DNA from: JABMPJ01 sp964345005
Lineage (GTDB): Bacteria; Verrucomicrobiota; Kiritimatiellia; UBA8416; JABMPJ01
Assembly: GCA_964345005.1 (NCBI GenBank)
Contig: CAYFPQ010000002.1
Location: 59,885-123,884 of the forward strand
DNA: 64,000 bases
Reading direction: 5' to 3'
Numbering within the stretch: position 1 is the stretch's first letter; each line of letters opens with the position of its first letter. Shown here piece after piece: positions 30,690-39,378 of the stretch. The translations under genes were made by a program, and so were the position numbers. The notes beneath the pieces are model-generated. The model ran no database searches. It saw only the letters and a program-made list of their open reading frames with translations, and was not told where the DNA came from.

Positions 30690-33228
30690 AGAGCAATGCA
30701 ACGGCGGTGTTACCATAGACCTCGGCCGGCTTGTGCCAGCCGTTGAGAGCGCAGAAGATTGCGGCGTTCACGTTCTGATCGGCCAGTTCGCGTAACTTGA
30801 CGCCCTTGTGAAGAGCGTCTTCTCTCACATAATTCTTGATCAATTCTGCCATCTGGCGTGGCGACAGCTCGCGCCAGGGGATTCGCCCCGTCTTGATCCG
30901 AATGCCAACGCGGTTGGCCGACAGGATATCGAGGGGGCTCGCGCCATCCACGTAACCCCAGGACAGCGGCTTCTTCGACAGGCGCTTGATGAAATACTGC
31001 TTCATGCTTTCCAGTCGCTCGTAGCGCTCGATGGCATTGGCAATGGCGGCCCGGCCTTCTTTTGTATCGAAATCCCTGGCGGCCAGCTTGAGCGTACGCG
31101 CGGCATCGGCATAGCGATACACCGAGACGTCTGTGCCTACGCCTGCCTCGGCGATCTTCACTCGTTCGATCTCGGCATCGATCACAGCCTGGGCTTCCGC
31201 CGCCTCTCTCTGCCTCTCTTCCTCTGCGGCCTTCCGCTTTGCCTCTTCCTCTTCCTTGAGCCGTTCCTGCTGACGCTTCTTCTCCTCCTGCTTCCGTATC
31301 TCGGCTGTCTCCGCGGTGGCTTCCTTGGCTTTGGCGAGAGCCTTGCGAGCCTTCCCGATCAGATTCGGGATCTGTCCGTGGAGTTCCTCAATCTCGGCGA
31401 CCAGCTCAGTGGAAGCCGCCGCTTCTTCGGTTTCCTGCAGCGTGTCGTTGAGTGACTCGGTCTTCTTCACCAACCGGCCTGCTTCCGCCCGGGCGCCCAT
31501 GATGGTTTCGCAGGCTTCCACCACGCGGCGGCCGACACTCATGATCAAACTATCGCTGACCTCGGGCTCTGCGTCGACAGGTTGAGGCTCAGGCTCGGGT
31601 TCCGGTTCCGGTTCGGGTTCCGGCTCCGGTGCGACGGCTTCTTCGGTGACATTCGACGATCCTGCCTCGGCCACGTCGTTTGTTCCCGTCGCCACCGGCT
31701 CGGGTTCGGGTTCCGGCTCGGGTGCCGGTTCTGGCGGGGGTTGGGGCGCGGGGAGACCCACATCTTCAACCGCCTGCACGTTATCGGCGGCTGTACTGTA
31801 AAAAACCATCGCCGCTTCTTCGATTCTCGCGAACGAGTCCATCGCCGCCGCGGCTTCAGCACGCAGTGCTGCGCCCTGGTCGTGCAGGGCCTTGAGCTTT
31901 TTCTGTTGCTTGAGGACGAGCGCCTGTTGCTCCTTCTCCTTCATCAACTGGATGCCCCAGTAGACTCCGCCTCCGATCAAGGCGAGAACCAGTAGGATGA
32001 TAAGAATGGCGAACGGAGCCTTGCTGCGCTTCTTTGGAGCTTCCTCTTCCGTCGTGCTCTGTTCGGCGTCCGGGCTGGGAGATGGAATCGACGTTGTGGT
32101 GCTTACGTGCGTAGAGCTCACGTGACTGGTTCCGCGCGAGACCGTTATCTTGCTCGAAGAGGGTTGGCCGCCGCTCTTGACAGGTCGACCGCCTTTCTTC
32201 TTGAGGATCATGACTTTCTTGCCGCGTACCGCCTGGCTCTGGTCTTCATCCGGCCCGAGCCGATCCAGCGTCTTCTTGAGATCGCCGATCAACGACTTGT
32301 AGGTGGGATAACGCCGCCCGGGCTCCTCTTCCAGCATACGAGCCACGATGTGGTCGATTTCTTCATCTACGCCCTCACGTACCGAGCTGACCGTCGGAGC
32401 GGGCTTTTCCAGACGAGCCTTGACCACCTCGACGGGTGTGTCGCCCTCAAATGGCGGGCGTTTCGTCAGGGCATGAAACATCGTAGCGCCCAGGCTGTAG
32501 ATATCGGCGCGAGCATCCGTGCGATGACGACGTACCTTCTCGGGTGCGATGTAATAGGGCGTTCCCCAGATTCCCTCTTGTGCCTGTTGGTCCACGAAGG
32601 TGGCCAAGCCGAAGTCCACGAGCTTGCTGTGGCCCTTGTCGTCCAGCAGGATGTTCTCGGGCTTGATGTCACCGTGGATCAGCCCGATGTCGTCGGCGGC
32701 TGCCAGACCGCTGGCGACCTCCATGACAACCCGAAGCACAAGCGATTCGCTCAGCGAATCCTCTTCCTCAATCATCTTGTCCAGGTGCCGCCCCTTGATC
32801 AGCTCCATGACGATGTAGGGCTGGCCCTTCTCCTGGCCGAACGAGTAGATCTGTGCGATATTCGGATGATTGAGCTTGGCCACGGCCTGGGCTTCGCGCC
32901 TGAATGTTTCGCCGAACGATTCATCGTCGCCCAGCGACTTCAGCATGACCTTGATTGCGACGAAGCGGCCAAGCGTTTCGTCACGCGCATAGAAGACTCC
33001 CCCCATGCCACCCATGCCGAGCAGCCGCAGAAGACGAAAATGCCCAAGCTGCGCCGGCGCCTGCCCATGATGGCCGCAATGTGGGCACTCGACATCCGCG
33101 AACGCCTCTGCCCCCGACACATCAATCTCAGCGTCGCACTTCTCGCAACGCATTGCGTCAACCGGGTCGGTCGCAATGTTTACGGCACCGTCTTCTTCCG
33201 GTGACAGATTGTCTTGCTCTTCGCTCAT
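30631..33228 (-). CDS. Membrane Ser/Thr protein kinase with zinc ribbon and coiled coil
   Basis: An 865-residue Hanks-type kinase. It has an N-terminal zinc ribbon (CEKC at about 28, CPHC at about 49), then the kinase domain (about 62-320) with GMGGMGGVFYARD, the lysine in VAIKVML, HGDIKPENILL (HGD, not HRD), DFGLATF and YIAPEKVR. A membrane helix lies near 410-430. The outer part has Pro-Glu runs (EPEPEPEP) and a long charged coiled coil rich in Glu, Lys and Arg (about 565-690). A conserved C-terminal segment (SWGYVDGASPLDI) is unassigned. It probably senses an envelope signal. Confidence 0.93.
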   Translation of the reverse strand: MSEEQDNLSPEEDGAVNIATDPVDAMRCEKCDAEIDVSGAEAFADVECPHCGHHGQAPAQLGHFRLLRLLGMGGMGGVFYARDETLGRFVAIKVMLKSLGDDESFGETFRREAQAVAKLNHPNIAQIYSFGQEKGQPYIVMELIKGRHLDKMIEEEDSLSESLVLRVVMEVASGLAAADDIGLIHGDIKPENILLDDKGHSKLVDFGLATFVDQQAQEGIWGTPYYIAPEKVRRHRTDARADIYSLGATMFHALTKRPPFEGDTPVEVVKARLEKPAPTVSSVREGVDEEIDHIVARMLEEEPGRRYPTYKSLIGDLKKTLDRLGPDEDQSQAVRGKKVMILKKKGGRPVKSGGQPSSSKITVSRGTSHVSSTHVSTTTSIPSPSPDAEQSTTEEEAPKKRSKAPFAILIILLVLALIGGGVYWGIQLMKEKEQQALVLKQQKKLKALHDQGAALRAEAAAAMDSFARIEEAAMVFYSTAADNVQAVEDVGLPAPQPPPEPAPEPEPEPEPVATGTNDVAEAGSSNVTEEAVAPEPEPEPEPEPEPEPQPVDAEPEVSDSLIMSVGRRVVEACETIMGARAEAGRLVKKTESLNDTLQETEEAAASTELVAEIEELHGQIPNLIGKARKALAKAKEATAETAEIRKQEEKKRQQERLKEEEEAKRKAAEEERQREAAEAQAVIDAEIERVKIAEAGVGTDVSVYRYADAARTLKLAARDFDTKEGRAAIANAIERYERLESMKQYFIKRLSKKPLSWGYVDGASPLDILSANRVGIRIKTGRIPWRELSPRQMAELIKNYVREDALHKGVKLRELADQNVNAAIFCALNGWHKPAEVYGNTAVALLSTLKDDVERLVPPPEDAEE

Positions 33229-33424
33229 CAGACCATTCTACCAGCTATTCTGTCCGCAGTGAACGAGGAGATCGCAGCCGTGGAAAGGGTTGCCACAGAC
33301 CTCCATCGCGGGGTAAGTTCTCTTGCTCTTGCGAAACAGCCAGTGAATCGCAGAATACGCATAGTCCGATCTTGATGTCCATGCGATTCTGTTTTGCGAA
33401 GCGTTGCTGGAGGATTCGAGTCCG

Positions 33425-34237
33425 ATGCAGACAGAACTATTCTCGATTGGCCCATTAACCGTGCACTGGTATGGGGTGATGATGGCCCTGGGCTTCCTGG
33501 CAGGGCTCCTCAATTGGACGGTATTGGGGCGTCCAATCGGTCGCGATTTCAGGTTCTGTTCGGACCTCCTGTTCTGGATCATGATCGCGGGCATTCTTGG
33601 GGCTCGCCTGGCCTATGTATTGTCCGATCTTCCCTATTTCCTGGCCAACCCGGCGCGGATTGTCCGGGTCGATGAAGGTGGACTTGTCTATTTTGGGGGG
33701 TTCCTGGGCGCGTGGCTGGCGCTCTATCTCTTCTCGCGCGCGCAGAAGATACCTTTCTTCGAGCTGGCCGACCTTGTGGTTACTTCGCTCCCGCTGGCTC
33801 ATGCATACGGCCGCGCGGGTTGCTTCATCAACGGTTGTTGTCACGGTACTGTGGGAACTGGCCCCCTGAGTGTGGCCTATCCGCTTACGAGCCAGGCGGC
33901 ACACGAACAGCTATCGTCGGGACTCATCGGTCGCTACGCGACGCAGAGCATGCCGGTGCATCCTGTACAGCTCTACGAATCGGCGTTTAACCTGCTCCTG
34001 TTCGGCTTGCTCCTGTTCGTATGGAAGACCCGCCGTCGGTCCGGGAGCGTTGGCGTGGTCTATCTGCTGGTCTACCCCGTAGGCCGCTTCGCCATCGAGT
34101 TCCTGCGTGGTGACCATCGGATTCGCTGGGCGGGAATGTCCATTGCACAGTGGGTCAGCATCGGACTCTTCATCACCGGATGGATACTGTGGTACGGATT
34201 GCGTCGCAGCGCGAAGCGGCAACAGGAGGCCGTATGA
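33425..34237 (+). CDS. lgt: Prolipoprotein diacylglyceryl transferase
   Basis: Lgt attaches diacylglycerol to the lipobox cysteine of lipoproteins in the inner membrane. The 270-residue protein has seven hydrophobic helices, the H-x-Y-G motif in VHWYGVMMALGF, and the signature GRAGCFINGCCHG, a cysteine-rich variant of the usual GR-x-GNF-x-N-x-E. The ATG at 33425 is preferred over a TTG seven codons upstream. Its stop overlaps the RluA-type gene by four bases. It serves the many lipoproteins in this window. Confidence 0.93.
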   Translation: MQTELFSIGPLTVHWYGVMMALGFLAGLLNWTVLGRPIGRDFRFCSDLLFWIMIAGILGARLAYVLSDLPYFLANPARIVRVDEGGLVYFGGFLGAWLALYLFSRAQKIPFFELADLVVTSLPLAHAYGRAGCFINGCCHGTVGTGPLSVAYPLTSQAAHEQLSSGLIGRYATQSMPVHPVQLYESAFNLLLFGLLLFVWKTRRRSGSVGVVYLLVYPVGRFAIEFLRGDHRIRWAGMSIAQWVSIGLFITGWILWYGLRRSAKRQQEAV

Positions 34238-35193
34238 GCGATAACGGCCAGCCTGTTGACGAAGTGCGGGAATTGACGGTCGGTCCCGCCGAGGGCGGCC
34301 AGCGAATCGACACCTGGTTGCACGGTCAGTTGCCCGACTACTCGCGTTCACGTCTGCAGGGCCTCATCAGGAAGGGACATGTGCTGGTAGACGGTAAAGG
34401 CGTACGCCCACACTCGCCCACGCGCCCGGGCACGGTCGTCACTATCACATGTCCTCCCGTCGAGGCCGTGGCGTTGAGGGCCGAAGACATCCCCTTGAAT
34501 ATCGTCTACGAGGACAACGACCTTGTGGCGGTCAACAAGCCAGCCGGTCTTGTCGTGCATCCGGCCGTAGGCAACTGGTCTGGTACACTCGTCAATGCGC
34601 TGCTCAACCACTGTGAGGACCTGGAAGGTGTCGGTGGCGAGCTCCGACCCGGTATCGTGCACCGCCTTGACAAGGACACGAGCGGCATCATGGTTGTTGC
34701 CAAGAACGATGTGGCCATGCAGAGCCTGGTCGGCCAGTTCAAGGCAGGCGGGGTGGGGAAGGTGTATGCCGCCCTTGTGCGCGGCGTCCCATCGGCGCCG
34801 AGCCGGCGGATCGAAACGCTGGTGGGAAGGAGTCGACACGATCGCAAGAAGATGTCGGCCCAACCGCCACGTGGACGCCAGGCCATCACCCACTACGAAG
34901 TCGTCGACACCTTCGGCGATCTCGCCGCGCATGTCGCTGTGCGGATCGAGACGGGGAGGACACACCAGATCCGCGTTCACATGGCGCACGTGGGTCATCC
35001 CGTGCTCGGCGATCCTCTCTATGGCCGAAACAAACCCATCGGGGACCTCGGTACGCCTGGGCGCCAGCTCCTTCACGCGCATCGCTTGTCTATTGAGCAC
35101 CCCGTGTCTGGCGAACAGCTTGTGTTCGAAGCCCCGTTGCCCCAGGATATCGTCGAATGGATTGAAAAACTGAGGAAGCTGGCCACCACATGA
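34234..35193 (+). CDS. RluA-family pseudouridine synthase, RluD-like
   Basis: A 319-residue enzyme with an N-terminal S4 RNA-binding domain (RIDTWLHGQLPDYSRSRLQG) and the catalytic domain with the aspartate in GIVHRLDKDTSGIMVVAKN near 150, then ETGRTHQIRVHMAHVGHPVLG. RluD-type enzymes modify helix 69 of 23S rRNA, but the exact target cannot be told from sequence. It overlaps lgt and the UDG gene by four bases each, so the three are one translationally coupled unit. Confidence 0.95.
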   Translation: MSDNGQPVDEVRELTVGPAEGGQRIDTWLHGQLPDYSRSRLQGLIRKGHVLVDGKGVRPHSPTRPGTVVTITCPPVEAVALRAEDIPLNIVYEDNDLVAVNKPAGLVVHPAVGNWSGTLVNALLNHCEDLEGVGGELRPGIVHRLDKDTSGIMVVAKNDVAMQSLVGQFKAGGVGKVYAALVRGVPSAPSRRIETLVGRSRHDRKKMSAQPPRGRQAITHYEVVDTFGDLAAHVAVRIETGRTHQIRVHMAHVGHPVLGDPLYGRNKPIGDLGTPGRQLLHAHRLSIEHPVSGEQLVFEAPLPQDIVEWIEKLRKLATT

Positions 35194-35960
35194 CATCTAC
35201 CCCCGACCCGTTCTCCAAACTCGTGTCCGACCTCGAAGACTACGTTGCGTTCGAATCCGAAGAGGGACGTACCGCGGTGGAGATCGACGGAGCCGTAATC
35301 GCCGAGCTCGGCGTACCTCCCGGAGTATCCGGGGCGACAAGCACAGGCGAGGTCGAAACTACCGCGGGCGAGGATGCGGCATCGACAGAAGGGACGGACG
35401 GGTCCGATCTCGGAAGCGTGGCCGCACGTATTGCGGGCTGTACGCAATGCGGTCTTCACACCACGCGCACCAACACGGTGCCCGGCGAAGGCAATCCGCA
35501 GCCCGAGATCATGTTTGTCGGCGAAGCGCCCGGGGCCGACGAGGACGCACAGGGACGTCCTTTTGTCGGACGAGCCGGCAAGCTACTCACGAAAATGATC
35601 GAGGCCATGGGGTTCCAGCGCGAAGAGGTCTTCATCGCGAACATCTGCAAGTGCCGTCCGCCCGACAACCGAAAGCCGGAGCCGGACGAGATGGAGGCCT
35701 GTATCCCTTACCTCAAGGCTCAGATCGCACTGCTCAAACCGCGCGTCATCGTCTGTCTCGGCGGCACGGCAACAGAAGGATTACTCGGTCTCAAAGGCAT
35801 CACACGTATCCGCGGCAGTTGGCACACCTTCGAAGGGATCGACATCATGCCGACCTTCCACCCCTCCTACCTTCTCCGCAAGCCCGGCGCCAAACACGAA
35901 GCCTGGGCCGACCTCCAAGCCGTCCTCAAGCACATCGGCCGCCCGGTTCCGAAGCACTGA
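35190..35960 (+). CDS. Family 4 uracil-DNA glycosylase
   Basis: A 256-residue iron-sulfur UDG removing uracil from DNA. The catalytic region has FVGEAPGADEDAQGRPFVG (motif A) and PTFHPSYLLR (motif B). Cysteines in CTQCGL, CKC and MEACIPYL supply the 4Fe-4S ligands. The first 80 residues are acidic, low-complexity and not conserved, longer than in typical members. Such N-terminal extensions are common in PVC-type sequences. It ends the lgt-rlu-udg unit. Confidence 0.94.
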   Translation: MTSTPDPFSKLVSDLEDYVAFESEEGRTAVEIDGAVIAELGVPPGVSGATSTGEVETTAGEDAASTEGTDGSDLGSVAARIAGCTQCGLHTTRTNTVPGEGNPQPEIMFVGEAPGADEDAQGRPFVGRAGKLLTKMIEAMGFQREEVFIANICKCRPPDNRKPEPDEMEACIPYLKAQIALLKPRVIVCLGGTATEGLLGLKGITRIRGSWHTFEGIDIMPTFHPSYLLRKPGAKHEAWADLQAVLKHIGRPVPKH

Positions 35961-36119
35961 GGTGGTGTCGCGGCCGTATGTGCTTCTATGCCTCCTTTGC
36001 GGTGTCTACGGCTGTGGTATGCACTTTCAGTTCTGTACTACGAAATGCCAGGAATCAGACAGCATTTCACTTGACTTACATACAGGAGTGATTCAGATTG
36101 TAGTAAGGGAGTATGAATA

Positions 36120-36353
36120 ATGATCGCTCGTACAATATCATTCTCGAGCAGAGGACAGGTGGTAATTCCTCGTCCGCTCAGACGGGAGTTGGGTATCGAG
36201 GAGGGAACCCGTGCCCTTGTGGAATCCCGCAACGGAGCTATCGTGTTGACGCCGGTTACCCGCGAATACGTGAAGTCCCAGTATGGCAGATATCGGGGAA
36301 AGGACTTGCTCGGCGCGCTCGCCAGGGAGAAGGAAAGCGAGAAGAACGCATGA
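36120..36353 (+). CDS. AbrB/MazE-type antitoxin
   Basis: A 77-residue protein with a swapped-hairpin AbrB fold: ISFSSRGQVVIPRPLRRELG, then VESRNGAIVLTPV. It pairs with the PIN toxin whose ATG overlaps its stop by four bases. The start at 36120 follows GGGAG. The C-terminal tail (GRYRGKDLLGALAREKE) should bind the toxin. Confidence 0.92.
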   Translation: MIARTISFSSRGQVVIPRPLRRELGIEEGTRALVESRNGAIVLTPVTREYVKSQYGRYRGKDLLGALAREKESEKNA

Positions 36354-36838
36354 CAACACCATCTCGTCGCAGAGCCACGAAAGCCCCAAGGAAGCGCAAG
36401 TCAAAGGCTCTGGTGTTCGACTCATGGGCAGTGCTCGCTTACTTGCAGGGCGAGGGAGCCGCAGAGCACTTGGCCGATATTCTCGCCAAGGCCATCGCGG
36501 CAGAAGCCCCTATCTACATGAGCGTTATGAATGTAGGCGAGGTCTGGTACATCCTCGCACGAGAGGTGTCTGCGAGTGAAGCCGACAAGAGCATAGCAAC
36601 GCTCCGAAGCTGGGGGGTTGAGTTTGTTGCCGCCGACTGGCCTCATGCGAAAGAAGCGGCTCTTCTGAAATCCCGACACAAGATGTCTTATGCCGATGCG
36701 TTTGCCGCTGCGCTGGCCAAGGCTCGAAAGGCAGAACTGGTGACCGGCGATCCTGAGTTTGAACAGATCGGAGACTACGCGAGTATTCGCTGGCTCCGAA
36801 ACGGTAGGACCGGAGATCGGAGGACAGAGGTCGGATAA
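36350..36838 (+). CDS. PIN-domain toxin (VapC-type)
   Basis: A 162-residue PIN ribonuclease with a basic N-terminal extension of about 20 residues (RRRATKAPRKRKSK) before the first catalytic aspartate in LVFDSWAVLAYLQGE. Later SVMNVGEVWYIL, MSYADAFAAALA and LVTGDPEF supply the remaining acidic residues. The frame is open from 36113, but the ATG at 36350 overlaps the antitoxin stop and is the normal start. The basic extension is unusual and may bind RNA. Confidence 0.9.
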   Translation: MTTPSRRRATKAPRKRKSKALVFDSWAVLAYLQGEGAAEHLADILAKAIAAEAPIYMSVMNVGEVWYILAREVSASEADKSIATLRSWGVEFVAADWPHAKEAALLKSRHKMSYADAFAAALAKARKAELVTGDPEFEQIGDYASIRWLRNGRTGDRRTEVG

Positions 36839-36844
36839 CCGCCT

Positions 36845-37576
36845 CTACCTCGTCGTCACATGCACGTCGTCATCGGTGTCGTGCTGTCTGTCTGGGCCTG
36901 GCGATGTGATTCGTGGTTGGCTATCGGCCAGCTGATAGCGGAATGCTGTGCCCCAGGGGTCGATCAGGGCTTCGAGTTGAAGGTAAGGGCCGTTCCATGT
37001 TTCGGTGCCGGGGTTGTCGATCAGGGCGCCGAGGGTCTGTTCTTCTGTTGGTGGCGCACCGCAGTCTCTTGAATAGGAGACCAGCGCCTTCTCGATCTTC
37101 CGGATATTCTGAGCCGCCGCGGCTTTGCGGGCGATGGCACGGCATCTGTTGAGCAACTCCAACGGTGAAGAGGTATCCCAATCCTCGCAGAACTGAACAA
37201 CCCAATCTCCGCCATCATGCTGTTGCACGTAGTACCAGGGGGTCGGTTTCTGCGCCGTGGGACTGCCTGTGAACGCAAGGGCATCGCCATTCCCGGGAAT
37301 GATGTGCTCGACCCTGGCCAGGCCCTGTTCTATCCGCCCCAGATCGACCATGCCTTCCTCCAGTGAAAACGCCACAAGCGGAGATACCCGTCGGAGCATT
37401 TTCGTGTCACGGTTCTGCACGGCGCCATTGAAACGATCTACCACGCTACAGATTTCCGTGTAATCGCTTGGAGTCAGCTGTGGCGTCGTCGGTTGTGGTC
37501 CGGGCGGTTTCTCGGCGCACGACCCTCCGATCAGAACTGCGGTGAGCACAGCCGACCACTTGTGCCGCCGTTTCAT
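36845..37576 (-). CDS. Lipoprotein with GspG-like C-terminal domain
   Basis: The 243-residue product has a lipoprotein-type signal (VLIGGSC, Cys20). The middle part is a helical region of unknown family. The C-terminal 70 residues match the C-terminal part of type II secretion pseudopilin GspG (APPTEEQTLGALI, TWNGPYLQLEALIDPWGTAF, ITSPGPDRQHDTDDD), including the aspartates that bind calcium in GspG. There is no pilin N-terminal helix, so this is a transplanted domain, not a pilin. The ATG overlaps the stop of a truncated four-helix-bundle gene. Confidence 0.72.
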   Translation of the reverse strand: MKRRHKWSAVLTAVLIGGSCAEKPPGPQPTTPQLTPSDYTEICSVVDRFNGAVQNRDTKMLRRVSPLVAFSLEEGMVDLGRIEQGLARVEHIIPGNGDALAFTGSPTAQKPTPWYYVQQHDGGDWVVQFCEDWDTSSPLELLNRCRAIARKAAAAQNIRKIEKALVSYSRDCGAPPTEEQTLGALIDNPGTETWNGPYLQLEALIDPWGTAFRYQLADSQPRITSPGPDRQHDTDDDVHVTTR

Positions 37577-37731
37577 GGTGTCTGGTTCCTCCGCTGTTGG
37601 GTGTGCGTGCGGCTGCGCCGCCCAATCCATCGGTCACAGAACCGCACCGTCAGGTCATAGATGACCTCCGACACTTGAAAGCTCTTCAACCTCCGGTATC
37701 CGCCATGCTTGGGAATCAATGGTTGGGTCAT
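37573..37731 (-). pseudogene. Truncated four-helix-bundle suffix-domain protein
   Basis: The frame reads PLIPKHGGYRRLKSFQVSEV, then YDLTVRFCDRWI and RRSRTH, the N-terminus of the S23-like four-helix-bundle proteins whose members continue RTHDQMVQAARSG. Here the reading diverges right after RTH and stops at 52 residues. Its stop overlaps the ATG of the GspG-like lipoprotein gene. A 9-base tandem repeat lies just upstream. Confidence 0.65.
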
Positions 37732-37736
37732 CGCGC

Positions 37737-37781
37737 GTCCACCCCGTCCAGCCCGTCCACCTTGTCCACCTTGTCCACTGA
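37737..37781. repeat. 9-base tandem repeat, five units
   Basis: Five consecutive units of the pattern GTCCA-C/G-C-N-N, two of them exactly GTCCACCTT. The block lies just upstream of the truncated four-helix-bundle gene and before the Do protease gene. Confidence 0.85.
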
Positions 37782-37868
37782 CTATAGCCATTGAGAGGCG
37801 CTTGTCCAGCGCCGGACAGTTTGGCAATATCTCCCTTGGTTACGCGGAGAAAACACAGAGGACCCGAA

Positions 37869-39314
37869 ATGAAGAAACTCATAGTATTGATAGGCGCGTT
37901 AGCGCTGGGCGTGCTGCCAGCCGTGGCTGAAAAGCAGAGCAATGATGGTGACCTGGCGTTGCTGAAACAGACTGGCCGGGCGTTTACCCGGGCCGCCAAA
38001 CAGGCCGTACCCGGTGTGGTTTTTATCGCCGTCGAACAGACCATAGAGACACGCCAGGCGGGGCACTACTACAACGACCCCTTCGGATTCTTCGGTATTC
38101 CCCGACCGCGACGTCCTCGGCAGCAAATCCTCCGTGGACAGGGGTCCGGCTTCATCATCACGAAAGACGGGTACATTCTGACGAACAACCATGTCGTAGG
38201 GGATGCCGATAAGATCACCGTGAAGCTCCACGACGGACGCGAGTTCGAGGCTGAGCGCATCGGGGCGGATCCGCGTTCGGAGGTCGCTGTCATCAAGATC
38301 GACGTGGAGGACGAGTTGCCGGTGCTGGAAGCCGGAGACTCCGGCGCGCTTGAGGTGGGCGAGTGGGTTATTGCCATCGGCAACCCTTTCGGCGAGCACC
38401 TGACGGAAACCGTGACGGTGGGTGTCGTCAGCGCAAAGGGCAGGCAGCTAGGGCTGACCGCCGAGCGTGACGAGTATGGGCGGGTTGTCCATGGGTATGA
38501 AGATTTCATTCAGACGGATGCGAATATCAACCCCGGCAACTCGGGTGGGCCGCTACTCAACATTGACGGCAGAGTGATAGGCATCAATACGGCGATCGCG
38601 AGTCCCAGCGGGGGCTCTGTTGGAATTGGATTCGCCATACCGATCGATCTTGCGATTGTGGTGAAGGATCAGCTGATCGCTCATGGGAAGGTGACGCGCG
38701 GGTTCCTTGGTATTCAACTCAACCCGCAGGAAGTCAGCAAGGAGATGGCGGAATCGTTCGGTCTCGACAGTGCCGGCGGGGTGCTGTTGGCGGAGATCGT
38801 GGAGGATGGTCCTGCAGACGAGGCGGGTCTGGAAGCGGGCGACATCGTCCTGGAAATGGATGGCGACCCAGTGGATGAGAACCGCACCTTCAGAAACAAG
38901 ATCGCGCTGACCGAGCCCGGATCGGAGGTCGAACTGAAGGTCTTCCGTGATGGCAAGACCAGGACCTTCAGCGTAACGATTGGCGTCTTGCCGGGCGACG
39001 AACCAGCCCAACAACAAGCCGTCGAAGTAGCGGAGAAGCTGGGGTTGTCCGTGCGTGAACTGACGCCGGAACTGGCGGAGAAATTCGGCCATGAGATGCA
39101 CGAAGGCGTTCTGGTGTCTGAAGTAGAGCCTTACAGCGCTGCCGCGCAGGCCGAGATTCAGCCGGGACATCTTATTCTCAGCGTTTACCGCAGGCCGGTG
39201 ACATCGATCGAGGAGTTCAGTGAGGCGCTGGCTCAAGCCGCCGACCGCGGCCGCGTGCTGCTGCGCGTCAAGAGTCACCGCTACTCCTGGTATGCGCTAC
39301 TGCGATTTGAGTAG
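37869..39314 (+). CDS. Do/DegP-family periplasmic serine protease
   Basis: A 481-residue HtrA-type protease and chaperone with a signal peptide (residues 1-20). The catalytic triad is present: His in LTNNHVVG near 106, Asp in SEVAVIKI near 138, and Ser in NPGNSGGPLL near 222. Two PDZ domains follow (GFLGIQLNPQ near 280 and LGLSVRELTPELAEKFG near 390). The ATG at 37869 follows GAGGA and starts the signal peptide. It degrades misfolded envelope proteins. A short tandem repeat separates it from uvrC. Confidence 0.94.
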   Translation: MKKLIVLIGALALGVLPAVAEKQSNDGDLALLKQTGRAFTRAAKQAVPGVVFIAVEQTIETRQAGHYYNDPFGFFGIPRPRRPRQQILRGQGSGFIITKDGYILTNNHVVGDADKITVKLHDGREFEAERIGADPRSEVAVIKIDVEDELPVLEAGDSGALEVGEWVIAIGNPFGEHLTETVTVGVVSAKGRQLGLTAERDEYGRVVHGYEDFIQTDANINPGNSGGPLLNIDGRVIGINTAIASPSGGSVGIGFAIPIDLAIVVKDQLIAHGKVTRGFLGIQLNPQEVSKEMAESFGLDSAGGVLLAEIVEDGPADEAGLEAGDIVLEMDGDPVDENRTFRNKIALTEPGSEVELKVFRDGKTRTFSVTIGVLPGDEPAQQQAVEVAEKLGLSVRELTPELAEKFGHEMHEGVLVSEVEPYSAAAQAEIQPGHLILSVYRRPVTSIEEFSEALAQAADRGRVLLRVKSHRYSWYALLRFE

Positions 39315-39339
39315 AGGGTCGGACGAAAGAATGGACTAT

Positions 39340-39375
39340 CGATTTCGATAGCGATTTCGATAGCGATTTCGATAG
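39340..39375. repeat. 12-base tandem palindromic repeat before uvrC
   Basis: Three exact units of CGATTTCGATAG, with CTAT preceding the first so that CTATCGA and TCGATAG form repeated inverted arms. The block ends three bases before the uvrC ATG and occupies the ribosome-binding region. Confidence 0.9.
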
Positions 39376-39378
39376 AAG

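Noticed and set aside
39340..39375. CRISPR-like array
   Set aside because: The units are directly adjacent with no spacers, so this is a simple tandem repeat.
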